From Synechococcus sp. HK05 (GTDB lineage Bacteria > Cyanobacteriota > Cyanobacteriia > PCC-6307 > Cyanobiaceae), in contig NZ_JAHRXJ010000011.1 of the NCBI RefSeq assembly GCF_019104765.1, positions 372,001 to 436,000 on the forward strand: DNA of 64,000 nucleotides, written 5' to 3'. The notes under the pieces are model-generated. The model saw only the letters and a program-made list of their open reading frames with translations. It was not told the origin of the DNA and did no database searches. Positions 1 through 9,896 of this stretch are shown here, piece after piece. Both the position numbers and the translations under genes were made by a program. How positions within the stretch are numbered: position 1 is the stretch's first letter; every line of letters begins with the position of its first letter.

Positions 1-598
1 GGCTGTCCCGTTGGTGGCTGGCCCTGGCCGTTGGCTGTGGCTGCTGCCGCTGCTCCTGCTGGCGCTCTTGCCCGTGGCCCTGGCCAGCCTGCCGGGGGTG
101 CCTGGGGTGCTGCAGGATCCTGCCCGCGCGCTGGTGCCCCAGTCGGTGTGGGGGCGCCTCAACGATCTCAACCACCACAGCCAGCGCAAGCTGGCATCCC
201 TGCGCATCACCCAGTGGAGCGTGGCGGCGGGGTTGATTGCCGAGCGCCCCTGGCTGGGCTGGGGTTCTGCTGCATTCAGCGTGATCTATCCCCTGCGCAC
301 CGGCCGCTGGCATGGCCACCCCCACAACATCGCCTTCGATCTGGCGGTGAGCTTTGGCTTACCCGTGGCGCTCCTGGTGGTGGGGCTTGTGCTGTGGCTG
401 CTGATTCGCGCACTGCGCCTGGGGATGGCCACCGGGCCTGTGTTCGAACGGGCCTGGTGGGCCTCAGCTCTGGTGGTGGCGGTGCTGCACGCCAGTGATA
501 TCCCGATGTACGACAGCCGCCTCAACATCGCCGGCTGGATCCTGCTGGCGGGGCTGCGCTGCTGGGCCTTCAGGCCAGTGCTTCCTGCTGGTGCTTGA
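1..598 (+). CDS. O-antigen ligase-like membrane protein, C-terminal part
   Basis: The reading frame is open from the window edge, so the N-terminus is missing and only about 198 codons are visible. The visible part has several hydrophobic segments and, between two of them, a loop with HPHNIAFD followed by SFGLP. This resembles the His-Asn loop of the Wzy_C/WaaL O-antigen ligase family, which polymerises or ligates polysaccharide at the periplasmic face of the inner membrane. The last 29 bases overlap the tail of the convergent radical SAM gene. Substrate cannot be told. Another polytopic polysaccharide enzyme is possible. Confidence 0.7.
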   Translation, partial: AVPLVAGPGRWLWLLPLLLLALLPVALASLPGVPGVLQDPARALVPQSVWGRLNDLNHHSQRKLASLRITQWSVAAGLIAERPWLGWGSAAFSVIYPLRTGRWHGHPHNIAFDLAVSFGLPVALLVVGLVLWLLIRALRLGMATGPVFERAWWASALVVAVLHASDIPMYDSRLNIAGWILLAGLRCWAFRPVLPAGA

Positions 599-2123
599 GC
601 AGGGTGGCCTTCGGCAGAGGACCCTCCAGGTGCTCCCAGGGCAACACCCGATCAGCGCTCCAGCTGGCCTGGATCACCTCCTCCCAGGGCGGTGGCAGGG
701 GATTGCCTTCGAAGACCGCATCGCCCTCGCGCACGGCGCGGTAAGCCTGTTTCCAGCCCCCCAGGCTTTCGTGGCGACCGCGTGCCGCGGCGATCACCGG
801 AGCCAGGCGCCGGTCGCTGCGTGAGAGCAGCGCCTGGATCACGCTCCAGCCATAGCTCTCCGGCCGCAGTTCGATTCCCTTGGGCTTGAGGCGTTTGGCC
901 AGCAGCTTCAGCCGTTTTTCTGCCTCCGGCCGCACGCCCTGCCACTGGAAGGGCGTGTGGGCCTTGGGCACGAAGGTGCTCACCCCCAGGCTGAGCCGCA
1001 ACCCGGGTGTGGCTTTCTTCAGGGCCAGCAGCAGTTCGGCGGTGGCTTCCACATCGGTGTCGTCTTCCGTGGGGAGGCCCACCATCCCGTAGAGCTTCAG
1101 GCCCGTGAGTCCGCCTTCTTTGGCGTAGCGAGCCGCGGCGTGGATCTCCTCGGTGGCGAGCTTTTTGTTCACCACCTGGCGCATCCGTTCACTGCCGCTT
1201 TCGATGGCGATGGTGAGGGATTTGCTGCCGCGCTTGGCCAGGATCCGGCCCAGCTCCGGAGTCACCGTGGCGGCCCGAACCGAGCTCACACTCACCCGGG
1301 TGCCCTCGAAGCGATCGCCATCGAGCCACGTGAGCAGGTCGCCGAACTGGGGGTGTTGGGTCACGGAGGCGCCCAGCAGCCCCAGGCGCTGGGTGGCGGT
1401 GAGGCCTTTCTCCACAGCGGGGATCAAACCGTCGTCGAGGCTGGGCGTGCGGAAGGGCAGGGTGAGATAGCTCGCCAGGCAGAAGCGGCAGAGCTCCGGG
1501 CAGCTGCGCACCACCTCCACCATGTGGATGGAGGGCCAGGCTGCCTCCGGCGTGATCACCGTGGAGTGGCTGAGGGTGTTGCCGCGCCAGGTTTGTTTGG
1601 CCACGGTGGCGGGAATGCCCGGCTCGATGGGCTCCACGGCCAGCAGCGCCCCGTCTGGGCCGTAGCGCGGCGCGTAGAGCGCAGGCACATACACACCCGG
1701 CACCTGGGCCAGCTGCCGCAACCGCTCGGGCCGCGGCGCGCTGCGGCAGGCCTGCAGGGCGTCAATGAAGGCGGGCAAGAGCTGTTCGCCGTCGCCCAGA
1801 AGCACCACATCAAAGAAGGGGGCAAGAGGCTCGGGGTTGGCGGTGAGCACCGGCCCGCCCCCGAACACGATTGGATCGTTGTCGCTCCGTTCAGCGGCCC
1901 AGAGGGGGATGCGCTGCTGCTCGAGCAGATCCAGCAGCACGGGGCCATCCAGCTCCCAGCTCAGCGAGAGGCCGAACAGGTCGCAGTGGCGGTGCGGTGC
2001 ATCCCCCTGATCGGTGAACAGCCGGCGCACATCCACGTCGCTGCGTTGGGCCAACGTGGCCCACACCACCTGATATCCAAGGCTGGTGATCCCTACCGTG
2101 TAGGTGCTTGGGAAGGCCAACAC
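570..2123 (-). CDS. B12-binding-type radical SAM protein
   Basis: A 517-residue protein. Residues 1-200 resemble the N-terminal Rossmann/B12-binding-like part of the large bacterial radical SAM family (FPSTYTVGITSLGYQ, FGGGPVLT). The radical SAM cluster motif CPELCRFC lies at about residues 208-215, and its three cysteines would bind a 4Fe-4S cluster. SAM-domain features such as IAIESGSERMR follow. Its substrate is unknown. The start is uncertain. GTG at 2123 is the first usual start codon, but the frame stays open upstream and encodes a family-like stretch (ETLLFEP...GALRAV) before any ATG, GTG or TTG can be found; an in-frame stop lies just beyond it. The gene is convergent with the upstream ligase gene. 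Confidence 0.85.
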   Translation of the reverse strand: MLAFPSTYTVGITSLGYQVVWATLAQRSDVDVRRLFTDQGDAPHRHCDLFGLSLSWELDGPVLLDLLEQQRIPLWAAERSDNDPIVFGGGPVLTANPEPLAPFFDVVLLGDGEQLLPAFIDALQACRSAPRPERLRQLAQVPGVYVPALYAPRYGPDGALLAVEPIEPGIPATVAKQTWRGNTLSHSTVITPEAAWPSIHMVEVVRSCPELCRFCLASYLTLPFRTPSLDDGLIPAVEKGLTATQRLGLLGASVTQHPQFGDLLTWLDGDRFEGTRVSVSSVRAATVTPELGRILAKRGSKSLTIAIESGSERMRQVVNKKLATEEIHAAARYAKEGGLTGLKLYGMVGLPTEDDTDVEATAELLLALKKATPGLRLSLGVSTFVPKAHTPFQWQGVRPEAEKRLKLLAKRLKPKGIELRPESYGWSVIQALLSRSDRRLAPVIAAARGRHESLGGWKQAYRAVREGDAVFEGNPLPPPWEEVIQASWSADRVLPWEHLEGPLPKATLLKHQQEALA

Positions 2124-2232
2124 CGCCCGCAGCGCTCCGGCGGCTGGGGCGGCGGGTTCAAACAGCAGGGTTTCCTGGTTCAGGCGAGATGGAGGCGCAG
2201 AGCATCATTCTGCGGTCCCACTGCTGCTGGCC

Positions 2233-4161
2233 TCAGCCGTAGAGCCCTTGGCCGTTGCCTTGGCCTCGATTGCGGGCGGCGTTGGTTTGCTGGGCTGTGC
2301 TGATGGCAAAGCCGTACTCCTGATTGGTGTTGGCGCGATTGCCGATCAGGGTGTTGTTGATGCCACCATTAAAAACAACACCACTTCCGGTGTTGTTTCT
2401 GAGACGGTTGTTAAACAGCTTGGCGTTGACAGGATTGCTCAGGCTGATGCCACTGCCGTTGTTGCCGCTGATCCGGTTGCCGTTCGTTTTGTTCTCGGCC
2501 TGGCCGATGCTGATCTTGCGGGTGCCGGGACCAACGTTGATGCCACCTTGCTTGTTGCCGAATTCCCTGATGCCCACGCTCGCGAGACCGACATAGGTCT
2601 CGTCGATGGTGATGTTGCGGGCCCTGCCGTCGAGGGCAATGCCGTAGCCGTCGTTATTGGAGATTGTGTTTTGAGGAATGACGGAGCGTCGGTTGCCGGC
2701 GATCAGGATGTTGCTGGCGTTGCCATCCACGCGGATGCCGTCTTGGTTGTTGCCCCAGGAGATGGTTTGGTCGCCTTCGCTGTAGATGGCTTCGGTGCCA
2801 TAGGTGTTGAGACCGATGATGTTGGGGTCCACCCAGATGTCGCGAGCATTGCCCGTGATGTGCAGGCCGTGGCGCGCGTTGCTCGCCATCACATTTGTGC
2901 GAACTTGGTTTTTGCCGCCATCGCTGCTGATGCGGATGCCACTTTGTTGATTCGGTGCAATGCCTCCGAAGGCGGTCAGGCCCGCAAAGGTGTTGAAGGT
3001 GATGAAGTTGCGCACGTGGTCGGTCACGTTGATGCCGTTGCCCTCGTTGCCGGCGTTCACGTTGCCCAGAGGAATCACGCCGCCATATTGAATGTTTCTT
3101 GAGGTGCCCTCAATCAGAGCGCCGTCGCCTCGGTTGGCAACGATCGTGGCGTTGTCGGCACCCAGGCCGAAGAAGTTGGCGTGGATGGTGATGGCATGGC
3201 TGTTGCGTACGCGGAGGCCGTTGCCGCTGTTGCCGCTGACAACGTTGTAGTAGATGAATGGGCTCTGGTTGCGAGTCGTGCCGATCAGGCCGTTGTGGTT
3301 CGCCTTGATGATGGCGACACCATCACCGCCATTGCCCAAGGCGCTGGTCCCTTCGGCGTTGGTGCCGATGAAGTTGCCCAGCAGGCGATTGTTGCGAGAG
3401 CCATCGCTGATCAGTACGCCGTTCAGCGTGTTGCCCGAGATCAGGTTGCCTTGGCCCGGCCGCTGAAACTCCCCCTGGGTGGGATCGTTGCCGTCATGGG
3501 CGGCGCCCCCAATGCGGTTGTGATCGGCTCGGTTCCAAAGCCTGATCCCATGGCCACCATTGCCCAAGTCCGCGCTGCCATCGGCTGAGGTGCCGATGCG
3601 GTTATTGGCAATGCGGTTGCGATCACCTCCCTCAATGTTGATGCCGCTGCCGCCATTGGCGCTGATCACATTCGAACGTTGCTGATCCAGTGGAACGCCC
3701 GTTAAGGGGTCCAGGGTGCCGATCAGGTTGTTGCTGGAGCGGCTGGTGATCGTGATCCCGTGGCCTTGGTTGCTCTGTGCTGTTGTGCCATCCAGGGCCA
3801 CTCCGATCAGATTGTTCTGGATCCTGATGTTTGAAGCATCGAGCACGATCCCATCGCCGCTGGCGTTGCCCAATGCAAACCCGTTCAGGCTGGAACCCGC
3901 TGCCGTCTTGCCCTTGAAGATCAGGCCCTGGTGTCCGTTGCAGTCGAGCGCGATTGCGGCGAGTCCCGATTCCGACAGCAGGCCGTTGATGGCCACAGCA
4001 TCGCGGATGATCTCCAGGTCGCTGCTGAGGCTGATCGTGCCTCCGCTGAGGCTGCTGTCGACCAAAATCTGGTCGAACCCGGATCGTTGATTGGCCTCGC
4101 CAATGGCCCAGCGCAAGCTGCCGGCGCCGGAGTCATTGAGGTTGCTGACCGTGAAATCCAT
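2233..4161 (-). CDS. Right-handed parallel beta-helix repeat protein
   Basis: A 642-residue protein. The N-terminus (VSNLNDSGAGSLRWAI) matches the segment that commonly opens bacterial beta-helix surface proteins. The rest is about 20 degenerate coils with recurring phrases such as NLIGVALDG, NRIGTSADG, NFIGTNAEG, GNGGHGI and SGNNGSGI, typical of right-handed parallel beta-helix (NosD/pectate-lyase-like) folds. There is no N-terminal signal peptide, no RTX calcium repeat and no visible catalytic motif, so export route and activity are unknown. ATG at 4161 is preferred to TTG at 4170. It could be a surface or adhesin-like protein, or a remnant of a longer one. Confidence 0.75.
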   Translation of the reverse strand: MDFTVSNLNDSGAGSLRWAIGEANQRSGFDQILVDSSLSGGTISLSSDLEIIRDAVAINGLLSESGLAAIALDCNGHQGLIFKGKTAAGSSLNGFALGNASGDGIVLDASNIRIQNNLIGVALDGTTAQSNQGHGITITSRSSNNLIGTLDPLTGVPLDQQRSNVISANGGSGINIEGGDRNRIANNRIGTSADGSADLGNGGHGIRLWNRADHNRIGGAAHDGNDPTQGEFQRPGQGNLISGNTLNGVLISDGSRNNRLLGNFIGTNAEGTSALGNGGDGVAIIKANHNGLIGTTRNQSPFIYYNVVSGNSGNGLRVRNSHAITIHANFFGLGADNATIVANRGDGALIEGTSRNIQYGGVIPLGNVNAGNEGNGINVTDHVRNFITFNTFAGLTAFGGIAPNQQSGIRISSDGGKNQVRTNVMASNARHGLHITGNARDIWVDPNIIGLNTYGTEAIYSEGDQTISWGNNQDGIRVDGNASNILIAGNRRSVIPQNTISNNDGYGIALDGRARNITIDETYVGLASVGIREFGNKQGGINVGPGTRKISIGQAENKTNGNRISGNNGSGISLSNPVNAKLFNNRLRNNTGSGVVFNGGINNTLIGNRANTNQEYGFAISTAQQTNAARNRGQGNGQGLYG

Positions 4162-4232
4162 GCCAAGCAAACGGGCTCACCCCGGCATCATGCTCAGGAC
4201 AGCTTGGGTTTAGGCAGAAGGCGTTGCATCGT

Positions 4233-5633
4233 TCATCGAAGGCTGTTCATCAGCTTCAGCTGGCGTTTGTAGATCGATTGCTCGTGCAAGATGCTGGCCA
4301 TCACGGTGCTGGCCACCGCGCACACCAGCAGCGGCTTGAGGATCAAGAGGTTTTTGGTGAGGGCGAACACCAGGAACACCGCTGTGATCGGTGAGCGGGC
4401 GCAGGCGGCGATGAAGGCCGCCATGCCGGCGAACACGAAGGTGCTCGGTGCGTGACCGGTGGTCACTTCCGCCCAGCCGGCGGCTACCAGGCCAATGGAG
4501 CCCCCCAGGGTGAGCATCGGTGCGAACAGTCCCCCCGGAGCCCCTGTGGCGGCCGCCAGGCCAGTGCCAAAGAACAGGAGCAAAAAGATGCCGATCGCTC
4601 GATCCACTTCCACGTGGCCATCGGCAATCACGTGTTGCAGCGCTGCGGTGTTGCGGAATTCGGCCGGTAAGGCGGCGTACACAAGGCCGATCACCAGGCC
4701 GCCAACCATCATCCGCAGTACCAATCGATCCGGGAGCCAGCGCACCCCCAGGCGCTGCATCCCCACCACGTAACGGCTGTAGAGCTCAGCCAGCAGCGCC
4801 ACGGCGGCTCCCAGCACCACCAGATACACCAGATCACGGGGCATAAAGCTGAGGTGGGGGCTGTATTCGCTCACCAGCTGAAAGCCGCCGTTGCCGATGC
4901 CCGCTGCTTTGCTACCCATGCCCGCCAGGCCCATCAGATCAGCCCAGAAGCTCCCCAGGAACGCGGTGCTGAACACCAACAGCAGGAGCACCGGGCCCGC
5001 TTGGCGCAGCAGTTCTTCGATCGCGTAGAAGAAGCCGCCCAAGGGCGCGTTGAACACCGCCGCGATGCCGGCACCGCCGCCGGCCGCCACGATCACGCGC
5101 ATCAGCGATGGCGGGGCCTTGAACCAGCGCGCCATCTGCCAGCCCACCGAACTGCCCATCTGCACCGAAGGGCCCTCTGGCCCGAGCGGGAAGCCGCTGC
5201 CGATGGCCACGATGCCGGCCACCAGTTTCACCACGGCCACCCGCAGCTGCATCGGCACCCGCTGACGCGCCAGGAAGCGCATCACGTGAGGGATGCCGGA
5301 GCCGGCGGCAGCCGGTGCCAACTGTTGCACCATCAACCCGGACAGGGCGCCGCCTGTGGCCCCGAGCAGGGGCAGCACCAGCCAGGGGCTCGCCAACTCC
5401 AGCAGGCGTAGTCGCCAGCTGCCGAGCCAGCCCACCCCGGTTTTGAACAGCAAACCGGTGACGGCTGCCCCGAGCGAGGTGACCAGCAAGGTGATCACCA
5501 CCGCTGGCCAGCGCTGCTCAATCAGCCGCTCCAGATTTCGGCTCGCTCTCCAGCTTTGAGGATGCAGCGAGACCCGTTCACCAATCAACGCAGGCTCACA
5601 CTTCTGCCAACACTTTGGCTTCTTGCTCGGCAC
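4233..5633 (-). CDS. ClC-family chloride/proton antiporter or channel
   Basis: A 466-residue membrane protein with the three ClC selectivity sequences: GSGIP (about 111-115), GPEGP (about 151-155, with the gating glutamate) and GGLFAPM near residue 370. The second glutamate pair in AIEELL (about 205-207) matches the internal proton-path glutamate of ClC exchangers, and a tyrosine near the C-terminus (SIYKRQL) could be the anion-coordinating residue. This favours H+/Cl- exchange over a pure channel. The ORF start overlaps the acnB stop region by 38 bases. A TTG at about 5588 would remove the overlap and may be the true start, since the first 16 residues look non-conserved. It probably follows acnB in one transcript. 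Confidence 0.9.
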   Translation of the reverse strand: MPSKKPKCWQKCEPALIGERVSLHPQSWRASRNLERLIEQRWPAVVITLLVTSLGAAVTGLLFKTGVGWLGSWRLRLLELASPWLVLPLLGATGGALSGLMVQQLAPAAAGSGIPHVMRFLARQRVPMQLRVAVVKLVAGIVAIGSGFPLGPEGPSVQMGSSVGWQMARWFKAPPSLMRVIVAAGGGAGIAAVFNAPLGGFFYAIEELLRQAGPVLLLLVFSTAFLGSFWADLMGLAGMGSKAAGIGNGGFQLVSEYSPHLSFMPRDLVYLVVLGAAVALLAELYSRYVVGMQRLGVRWLPDRLVLRMMVGGLVIGLVYAALPAEFRNTAALQHVIADGHVEVDRAIGIFLLLFFGTGLAAATGAPGGLFAPMLTLGGSIGLVAAGWAEVTTGHAPSTFVFAGMAAFIAACARSPITAVFLVFALTKNLLILKPLLVCAVASTVMASILHEQSIYKRQLKLMNSLR

Positions 5634-8211
5634 TCACGACGCGGCCGCTGTCTTCGAAGCCCTCGATCTGATCGAAGTTGAGGTAGCGGTAGAGCTCGGC
5701 CCCACGGGGATCGATTTTGGCGGCGGCGATCGCCAGATATTGATCCTTGGTGGGGATCCGGCCCAGCTGGGCGCACACCGCCGCCAGTTCGGCACTGCCC
5801 AGATACACCTGCGCGCCGTTGCCGAGGCGGTTGTTGAAGTTGCGGGTGCTGGTGGAGAACACGGTGGTGTTGTCCTCAACACGGGCCTGGTTGCCCATGC
5901 AGAGCGAGCAGCCCGGCATCTCCATGCGCGAGCCGGCCTTCTCGAAGATGGCGTAGTAACCCTCCTGCTTGAGCATCTCTTCATCCATGCGGGTTGGGGG
6001 GCACACCCAGAGGCGGGCGGTGTTTTCGCCCTGCCCTTCCAGCACCGTGGCGGCGGCGCGGTAGTGGCCGATGTTGGTCATGCAGGAGCCGATGAACACC
6101 TCATCGATCTGGTCGCCCGCTACCTCCGAGAGCGTTTTCACGTTGTCGGGGTCGTTGGGGCAGGCCAGGATCGGTTCGCTGATCTCATCGAGGTTGATCT
6201 CGATCACGGCGGCGTAGTCGGCATCGGCATCGGCCTCCATCAACACCGGGTTGGCGAGCCATTCCTCCATTGCCTTGATGCGGCGGGCCAGGGTGCGCTC
6301 ATCGCTGTAGCCGCGGGCAATCATGTTCTTAAGCAGCGCCACATTGCTGCGCAGGTATTCGCTCACGGTTTCCACCGAGAGCTTGATGGTGCTGCCGGCG
6401 CAGGAGCGCTCGGCGGTGGCATCGGTGAGCTCGAAGGCTTGCTCCAGCTTCAGATCGGGAAGGCCTTCGATCTCCATGATCCGGCCGCTGAAGATGTTTT
6501 TCTTGCCGGCCTTCTCCACGGTGAGCAGCCCCTGTTGGATCGCCACATAGGGGATGGCGTTCACCACATCGCGCAGGGTCACGCCCGGCTGCAGCGAGCC
6601 GGAGAACTTCACCAGCACCGATTCGGGCATATCCAGCGGCATGGCGCCGATGGCGGCGGCGAAGGCCACCAGGCCCGAGCCGGCCGGGAAGGAAATGCCG
6701 AGGGGGAAGCGGGTGTGGCTATCGCCGCCGGTGCCCACGGTGTCGGGCAGGAGCATGCGGTTGAGCCAGCTGTGGATGATGCCGTCGCCGGGGCGCAGGG
6801 CCACACCACCGCGGGAGCTGATGAAGTCGGGCAGCTCCGCGTGGGTTTTGAGGTCCACCGGCTTGGGATAGGCGGCGGTGTGGCAGAAGCTCTGCATCAC
6901 CAGATCGGCGCTAAAGCCCAGGCAGGCCAGCTCCTTCATCTCATCGCGGGTCATCGGCCCGGTGGTGTCTTGAGAGCCCACGGTGGTCATCAGCGGCTCG
7001 CAGCTGGTGCCTGGGCGCACGCCCGGCAGGCCGCAGGCCTTACCCACCATCTTTTGGGCGAGGGTGAAGCCCTTGCCGCTGTCGGCCGGAGCGGCCGGAC
7101 GGATGAACAGATCGCTGGCGGCCAGACCCAGCTGGGCGCGCACCTTGTCGGTGAGGGCGCGGCCGATCATCAGGGGGATGCGGCCACCGGCGCGCACCTC
7201 ATCGGTGATCGTGCTGGGCTTGAGCTCGAAGCGGGCCACGATCTCCCCGGCGTTCGGCTCGCCGGCGGCGCGCTCGATCGTGCCGGCGTAGGGGCGGATT
7301 GTGATCACGTCGCCCGAGTTGAGGGCGGTCACATCGCATTCGATCGGCAGGGCGCCGGAGTCTTCCGCGGTGTTGAAGAAGATCGGGGCGATCTTGCCGC
7401 CGAGCACCACGCCGCCGCTGCGCTTGTTGGGCACGTGGGGAATGTCGGTGCCGGTGTGCCAGAGCACCGAGTTGATCGCGGATTTGCGGGAGCTGCCGGT
7501 GCCCACCACATCACCCACATAGGCCACGGGGTGGCCCTTCTGCTTGAGCTGGCTGATCAGCTCGAGGCCGCCGGGCATGCGGGTTTCCAGCATCGCCGTG
7601 GCGTGCAGGGGAATATCCGGGCGGGTGGTGGCGTGGGTGGCCGGCGACAGATCGTCGGTGTTGGTCTCCCCTTCCACCTTGAACACCGTCACGGTGATCT
7701 CCGCCGGCAGTTCGGGTTTGGCGGTGAACCACTCGGCGGCGGCCCAGCTGTCGATCACGCGCTTGGCGTAGGGGTTGCTCGCCGCCAGCTCGAGCACATC
7801 GTTGTAGGCGTCGTAAACGAGCAGGGTGCGGCTCAGGCCGGTGGCGGCCGCTTCAGCGATGGCGGCATCGGCGCTGGAGAGCAGCTCGATCAGCGCGCCC
7901 ACGTTGTAGCCGCCGATCATCGTGGCCAGCAGGTTCACGGCTTCCACCGGGCTCAGCAGCGGGCTGCTGGCCTTGCCTTGGGCCACGGCGCTCAGCCAGC
8001 CGGCCTTCACATAGGCGGCCTCATCCACGCCGGGGGGGATGCGTTCGGAGAGCAGGTGCAGCAGGAAGGCTTCTTCGCCGGCGGGCGGGGCCTGCAGCAG
8101 CTCGGTGAGGTCTTGCGCCTGGGCGGCCGTGAGCGGCAGGGCCGGGATCCCCAGAGCTTCACGTTCCGCAGCGGCGGCGCGGTAGTCGGACAGGAAGCTG
8201 CTGGCAACCAT
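5596..8211 (-). CDS. acnB: Aconitate hydratase B (2-methylisocitrate dehydratase)
   Basis: An 871-residue enzyme closely matching the AcnB layout: an N-terminal HEAT-like domain ([26 protein letters not shown]), the swivel domain ([30 protein letters not shown]), then the cluster-binding domains. The 4Fe-4S ligands are in [12 protein letters not shown] and [11 protein letters not shown]. It interconverts citrate and isocitrate in the cytosol, supplying 2-oxoglutarate, the carbon skeleton for ammonium assimilation. ATG at 8211 ([11 protein letters not shown]) aligns with the known AcnB start. A longer in-frame ORF to 8256 adds only low-complexity residues. The ClC gene follows with overlap. 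Confidence 0.97.
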   Translation of the reverse strand: MVASSFLSDYRAAAAEREALGIPALPLTAAQAQDLTELLQAPPAGEEAFLLHLLSERIPPGVDEAAYVKAGWLSAVAQGKASSPLLSPVEAVNLLATMIGGYNVGALIELLSSADAAIAEAAATGLSRTLLVYDAYNDVLELAASNPYAKRVIDSWAAAEWFTAKPELPAEITVTVFKVEGETNTDDLSPATHATTRPDIPLHATAMLETRMPGGLELISQLKQKGHPVAYVGDVVGTGSSRKSAINSVLWHTGTDIPHVPNKRSGGVVLGGKIAPIFFNTAEDSGALPIECDVTALNSGDVITIRPYAGTIERAAGEPNAGEIVARFELKPSTITDEVRAGGRIPLMIGRALTDKVRAQLGLAASDLFIRPAAPADSGKGFTLAQKMVGKACGLPGVRPGTSCEPLMTTVGSQDTTGPMTRDEMKELACLGFSADLVMQSFCHTAAYPKPVDLKTHAELPDFISSRGGVALRPGDGIIHSWLNRMLLPDTVGTGGDSHTRFPLGISFPAGSGLVAFAAAIGAMPLDMPESVLVKFSGSLQPGVTLRDVVNAIPYVAIQQGLLTVEKAGKKNIFSGRIMEIEGLPDLKLEQAFELTDATAERSCAGSTIKLSVETVSEYLRSNVALLKNMIARGYSDERTLARRIKAMEEWLANPVLMEADADADYAAVIEINLDEISEPILACPNDPDNVKTLSEVAGDQIDEVFIGSCMTNIGHYRAAATVLEGQGENTARLWVCPPTRMDEEMLKQEGYYAIFEKAGSRMEMPGCSLCMGNQARVEDNTTVFSTSTRNFNNRLGNGAQVYLGSAELAAVCAQLGRIPTKDQYLAIAAAKIDPRGAELYRYLNFDQIEGFEDSGRVVSAEQEAKVLAEV

Positions 8212-8351
8212 CGGCGTAAGGGGCCCCTGCGGACCTGACGAACTGTGACGTGACACCCATTGTTCTTTGCCGCCCTGCCCGCATCTGGTGGCAACGGCTG
8301 CAATCGGGCTTTTAGGCTTCCCTATCCCCCTGCCCCTGCGCGGCTGCCGGC

Positions 8352-9425
8352 ATGATCTCCACCTCTGATCTCCACGTGGTGGAAACCAGGCCCCTGGTGG
8401 CGCCGGCGCTGCTGCACCGTGAGCTGCCCCTGGGTGATGGGGCGGCCGCCACGGTGCGCGAGGCGCGCGAGCGGATCAAGGCGATCCTGCGGGGCGATGA
8501 CCAGCGCCTGCTGGTGATCGTGGGCCCCTGCTCCGTGCACGACGTGGGCGCCGCCAAGGACTACGCGGCCGCGATCGCCGAGGAGCACAAGCGGCACCGT
8601 GATCAGCTCGAGGTGGTGATGCGGGTGTATTTCGAGAAGCCCCGCACCACTGTGGGCTGGAAGGGCCTGATCAACGACCCCCACCTCGACGGCAGCTACG
8701 ACATCAACACCGGCCTCAAGCTGGCTCGCGGCCTGCTGCTGCACCTGGCGGAGATGGGGCTCCCGGCGGCCACCGAGCTGCTGGATCCGGTGGTGCCTCA
8801 ATACATCGCCGATCTGATCAGCTGGACCGCCATCGGCGCGCGCACCACCGAAAGCCAGACCCACCGCGAAATGGCTTCAGGCCTCTCGATGCCGATCGGC
8901 TTCAAGAACGGCACCGATGGCAGCGCCAGCACCGCCATCAATGCGATGGAGGCGGCTGCACGGCCCCACCATTTCCTGGGCATCAATCAAGACGGCAGCG
9001 CCGCGATCGTGACCACCACCGGTAACCCTGATGGTCACCTCGTGCTGCGGGGCGGCAAGCAGGGCACCAACTTCCACGCCGAGGCGATCGAAGCGGCGGC
9101 GGCCGCTCTGGAGAAGGACGGTCTGCCGGCGCGGGTGATGGTGGATTGCAGCCACGGCAACTCCAACAAGGACTACCGCCGTCAGGGCGAGGTGGCCGCG
9201 GCGGTGGCGGATCAGCTGCGCCAGGGATCGCGCCACGTGATGGGCGTGATGATCGAAAGCCATCTGGTGGCTGGCAATCAGAAGATCCCAGCGGATCTCT
9301 CGCAGCTCACCTACGGCCAGAGCATCACCGATGCCTGCATTGATCTCGACTCCACCCGCGAGGTGTTAGCGGAGTTGGCCGGGGCGGTGGCCCATGCTCA
9401 AGGCAAGGCTGTGGCTGCGGTTTGA
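8352..9425 (+). CDS. 3-deoxy-7-phosphoheptulonate (DAHP) synthase, class I
   Basis: A 357-residue protein of the AroF/G/H family. It has GPCSVHD (about residue 57), [35 protein letters not shown] and [11 protein letters not shown], which form the phosphoenolpyruvate and metal sites. It condenses PEP with erythrose 4-phosphate, the first step of the shikimate pathway to aromatic amino acids, folate and quinones. ATG at 8352 lies just before recognisable N-terminal residues. The gene is divergent from acnB. Immediately after its stop is the perfect CIRCE inverted repeat at 9435-9477, which could also end its transcript. Which feedback class (Phe, Tyr, Trp) applies cannot be read from the sequence. 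Confidence 0.95.
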   Translation: MISTSDLHVVETRPLVAPALLHRELPLGDGAAATVREARERIKAILRGDDQRLLVIVGPCSVHDVGAAKDYAAAIAEEHKRHRDQLEVVMRVYFEKPRTTVGWKGLINDPHLDGSYDINTGLKLARGLLLHLAEMGLPAATELLDPVVPQYIADLISWTAIGARTTESQTHREMASGLSMPIGFKNGTDGSASTAINAMEAAARPHHFLGINQDGSAAIVTTTGNPDGHLVLRGGKQGTNFHAEAIEAAAAALEKDGLPARVMVDCSHGNSNKDYRRQGEVAAAVADQLRQGSRHVMGVMIESHLVAGNQKIPADLSQLTYGQSITDACIDLDSTREVLAELAGAVAHAQGKAVAAV

Positions 9426-9434
9426 GTGGGTGAA

Positions 9435-9477
9435 GCAGTGAATTAGCACTCACGTCTTACGAGTGCTAATTCACTGC
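9435..9477. promoter_or_regulatory. CIRCE operator (HrcA site) in a perfect 17-bp inverted repeat
   Basis: TTAGCACTC (9443-9451), a 9-base spacer, then GAGTGCTAA (9461-9469) matches the canonical CIRCE consensus at 18 of 18 positions. The arms extend outward perfectly for 8 more pairs (9435-9442 and 9470-9477), making a 17-bp stem with a 9-nt loop. CIRCE is the operator of the heat-shock repressor HrcA and normally precedes groESL or dnaK. Here it lies 10 bases after the DAHP synthase stop and 82 bases before the ATG of an unrecognised small gene. No long T run follows, so it is a poor rho-independent terminator. Confidence 0.9.
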
Positions 9478-9559
9478 GAGGTTGCAAACTGTTTGGCCTG
9501 AACAGCGCTCTGGTTGGTGCTGCGTAGTGTTTGGGGAGACGCAATCAGGAGGTCTGCCG

Positions 9560-9892
9560 ATGACCTATCTCCTGCAGTTTTGTGGTGTGTCTGATCCCTT
9601 GCAGCTCTTTTATCTCGAGCAGAGCAGTGTGAGCCAGGGGCCGGCCTTTGCTGGCTTTCGGCCGTTCCAGTTGGATGCGCTGCTCGATTGGGCGCTCGAC
9701 ACGGCCCAGGGGCGCGGCTGGGAGCGGGATCGCATCCACAGCACCGTGGTGGATGTGTGGTTGGAGCGCGCTGAAGCGATCCGCCAGTGGCAGCTGCGCT
9801 TGGTGGCGGAGCCGGATGATCGGCGCCTGGTGGCTGGTCTGGGCACCCAGCACGACTGGGAGCGGCGTTGCGAGGCGATGCTGTTGGCCTGA
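9560..9892 (+). CDS. Hypothetical protein, putative HrcA/CIRCE-controlled gene
   Basis: A 110-residue soluble protein, not recognised. The start is well supported: a strong Shine-Dalgarno AGGAGGT at 9547-9553 sits 6 bases before ATG 9560. The longer frame to 9482 has no ribosome site. The sequence is rich in Trp, Leu and Arg, with a likely helical centre (LDALLDWALDTAQ, WLERAEAIRQWQLRL), and no signal peptide or membrane segment. It is the only gene directly downstream of the CIRCE element at 9435-9477, so HrcA repression and heat induction are inferred. It ends 4 bases before the convergent phytol kinase stop. Confidence 0.75.
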   Translation: MTYLLQFCGVSDPLQLFYLEQSSVSQGPAFAGFRPFQLDALLDWALDTAQGRGWERDRIHSTVVDVWLERAEAIRQWQLRLVAEPDDRRLVAGLGTQHDWERRCEAMLLA

Positions 9893-9896
9893 AGGC

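Noticed and set aside
957-2303. 448-codon open frame on the plus strand
   Set aside because: Antisense shadow of the radical SAM gene; low-complexity composition with no recognisable domain.
5623-8238. 871-codon open frame on the plus strand
   Set aside because: It is antisense to acnB, His/Gly/Ala-rich in the way GC-rich shadow frames are, and has no family features, whereas acnB is unmistakable.
9435-9477. Reading the CIRCE repeat as only a terminator of the DAHP synthase gene
   Set aside because: No T run follows and the match to the CIRCE consensus is complete, although a role in ending that transcript is not excluded.
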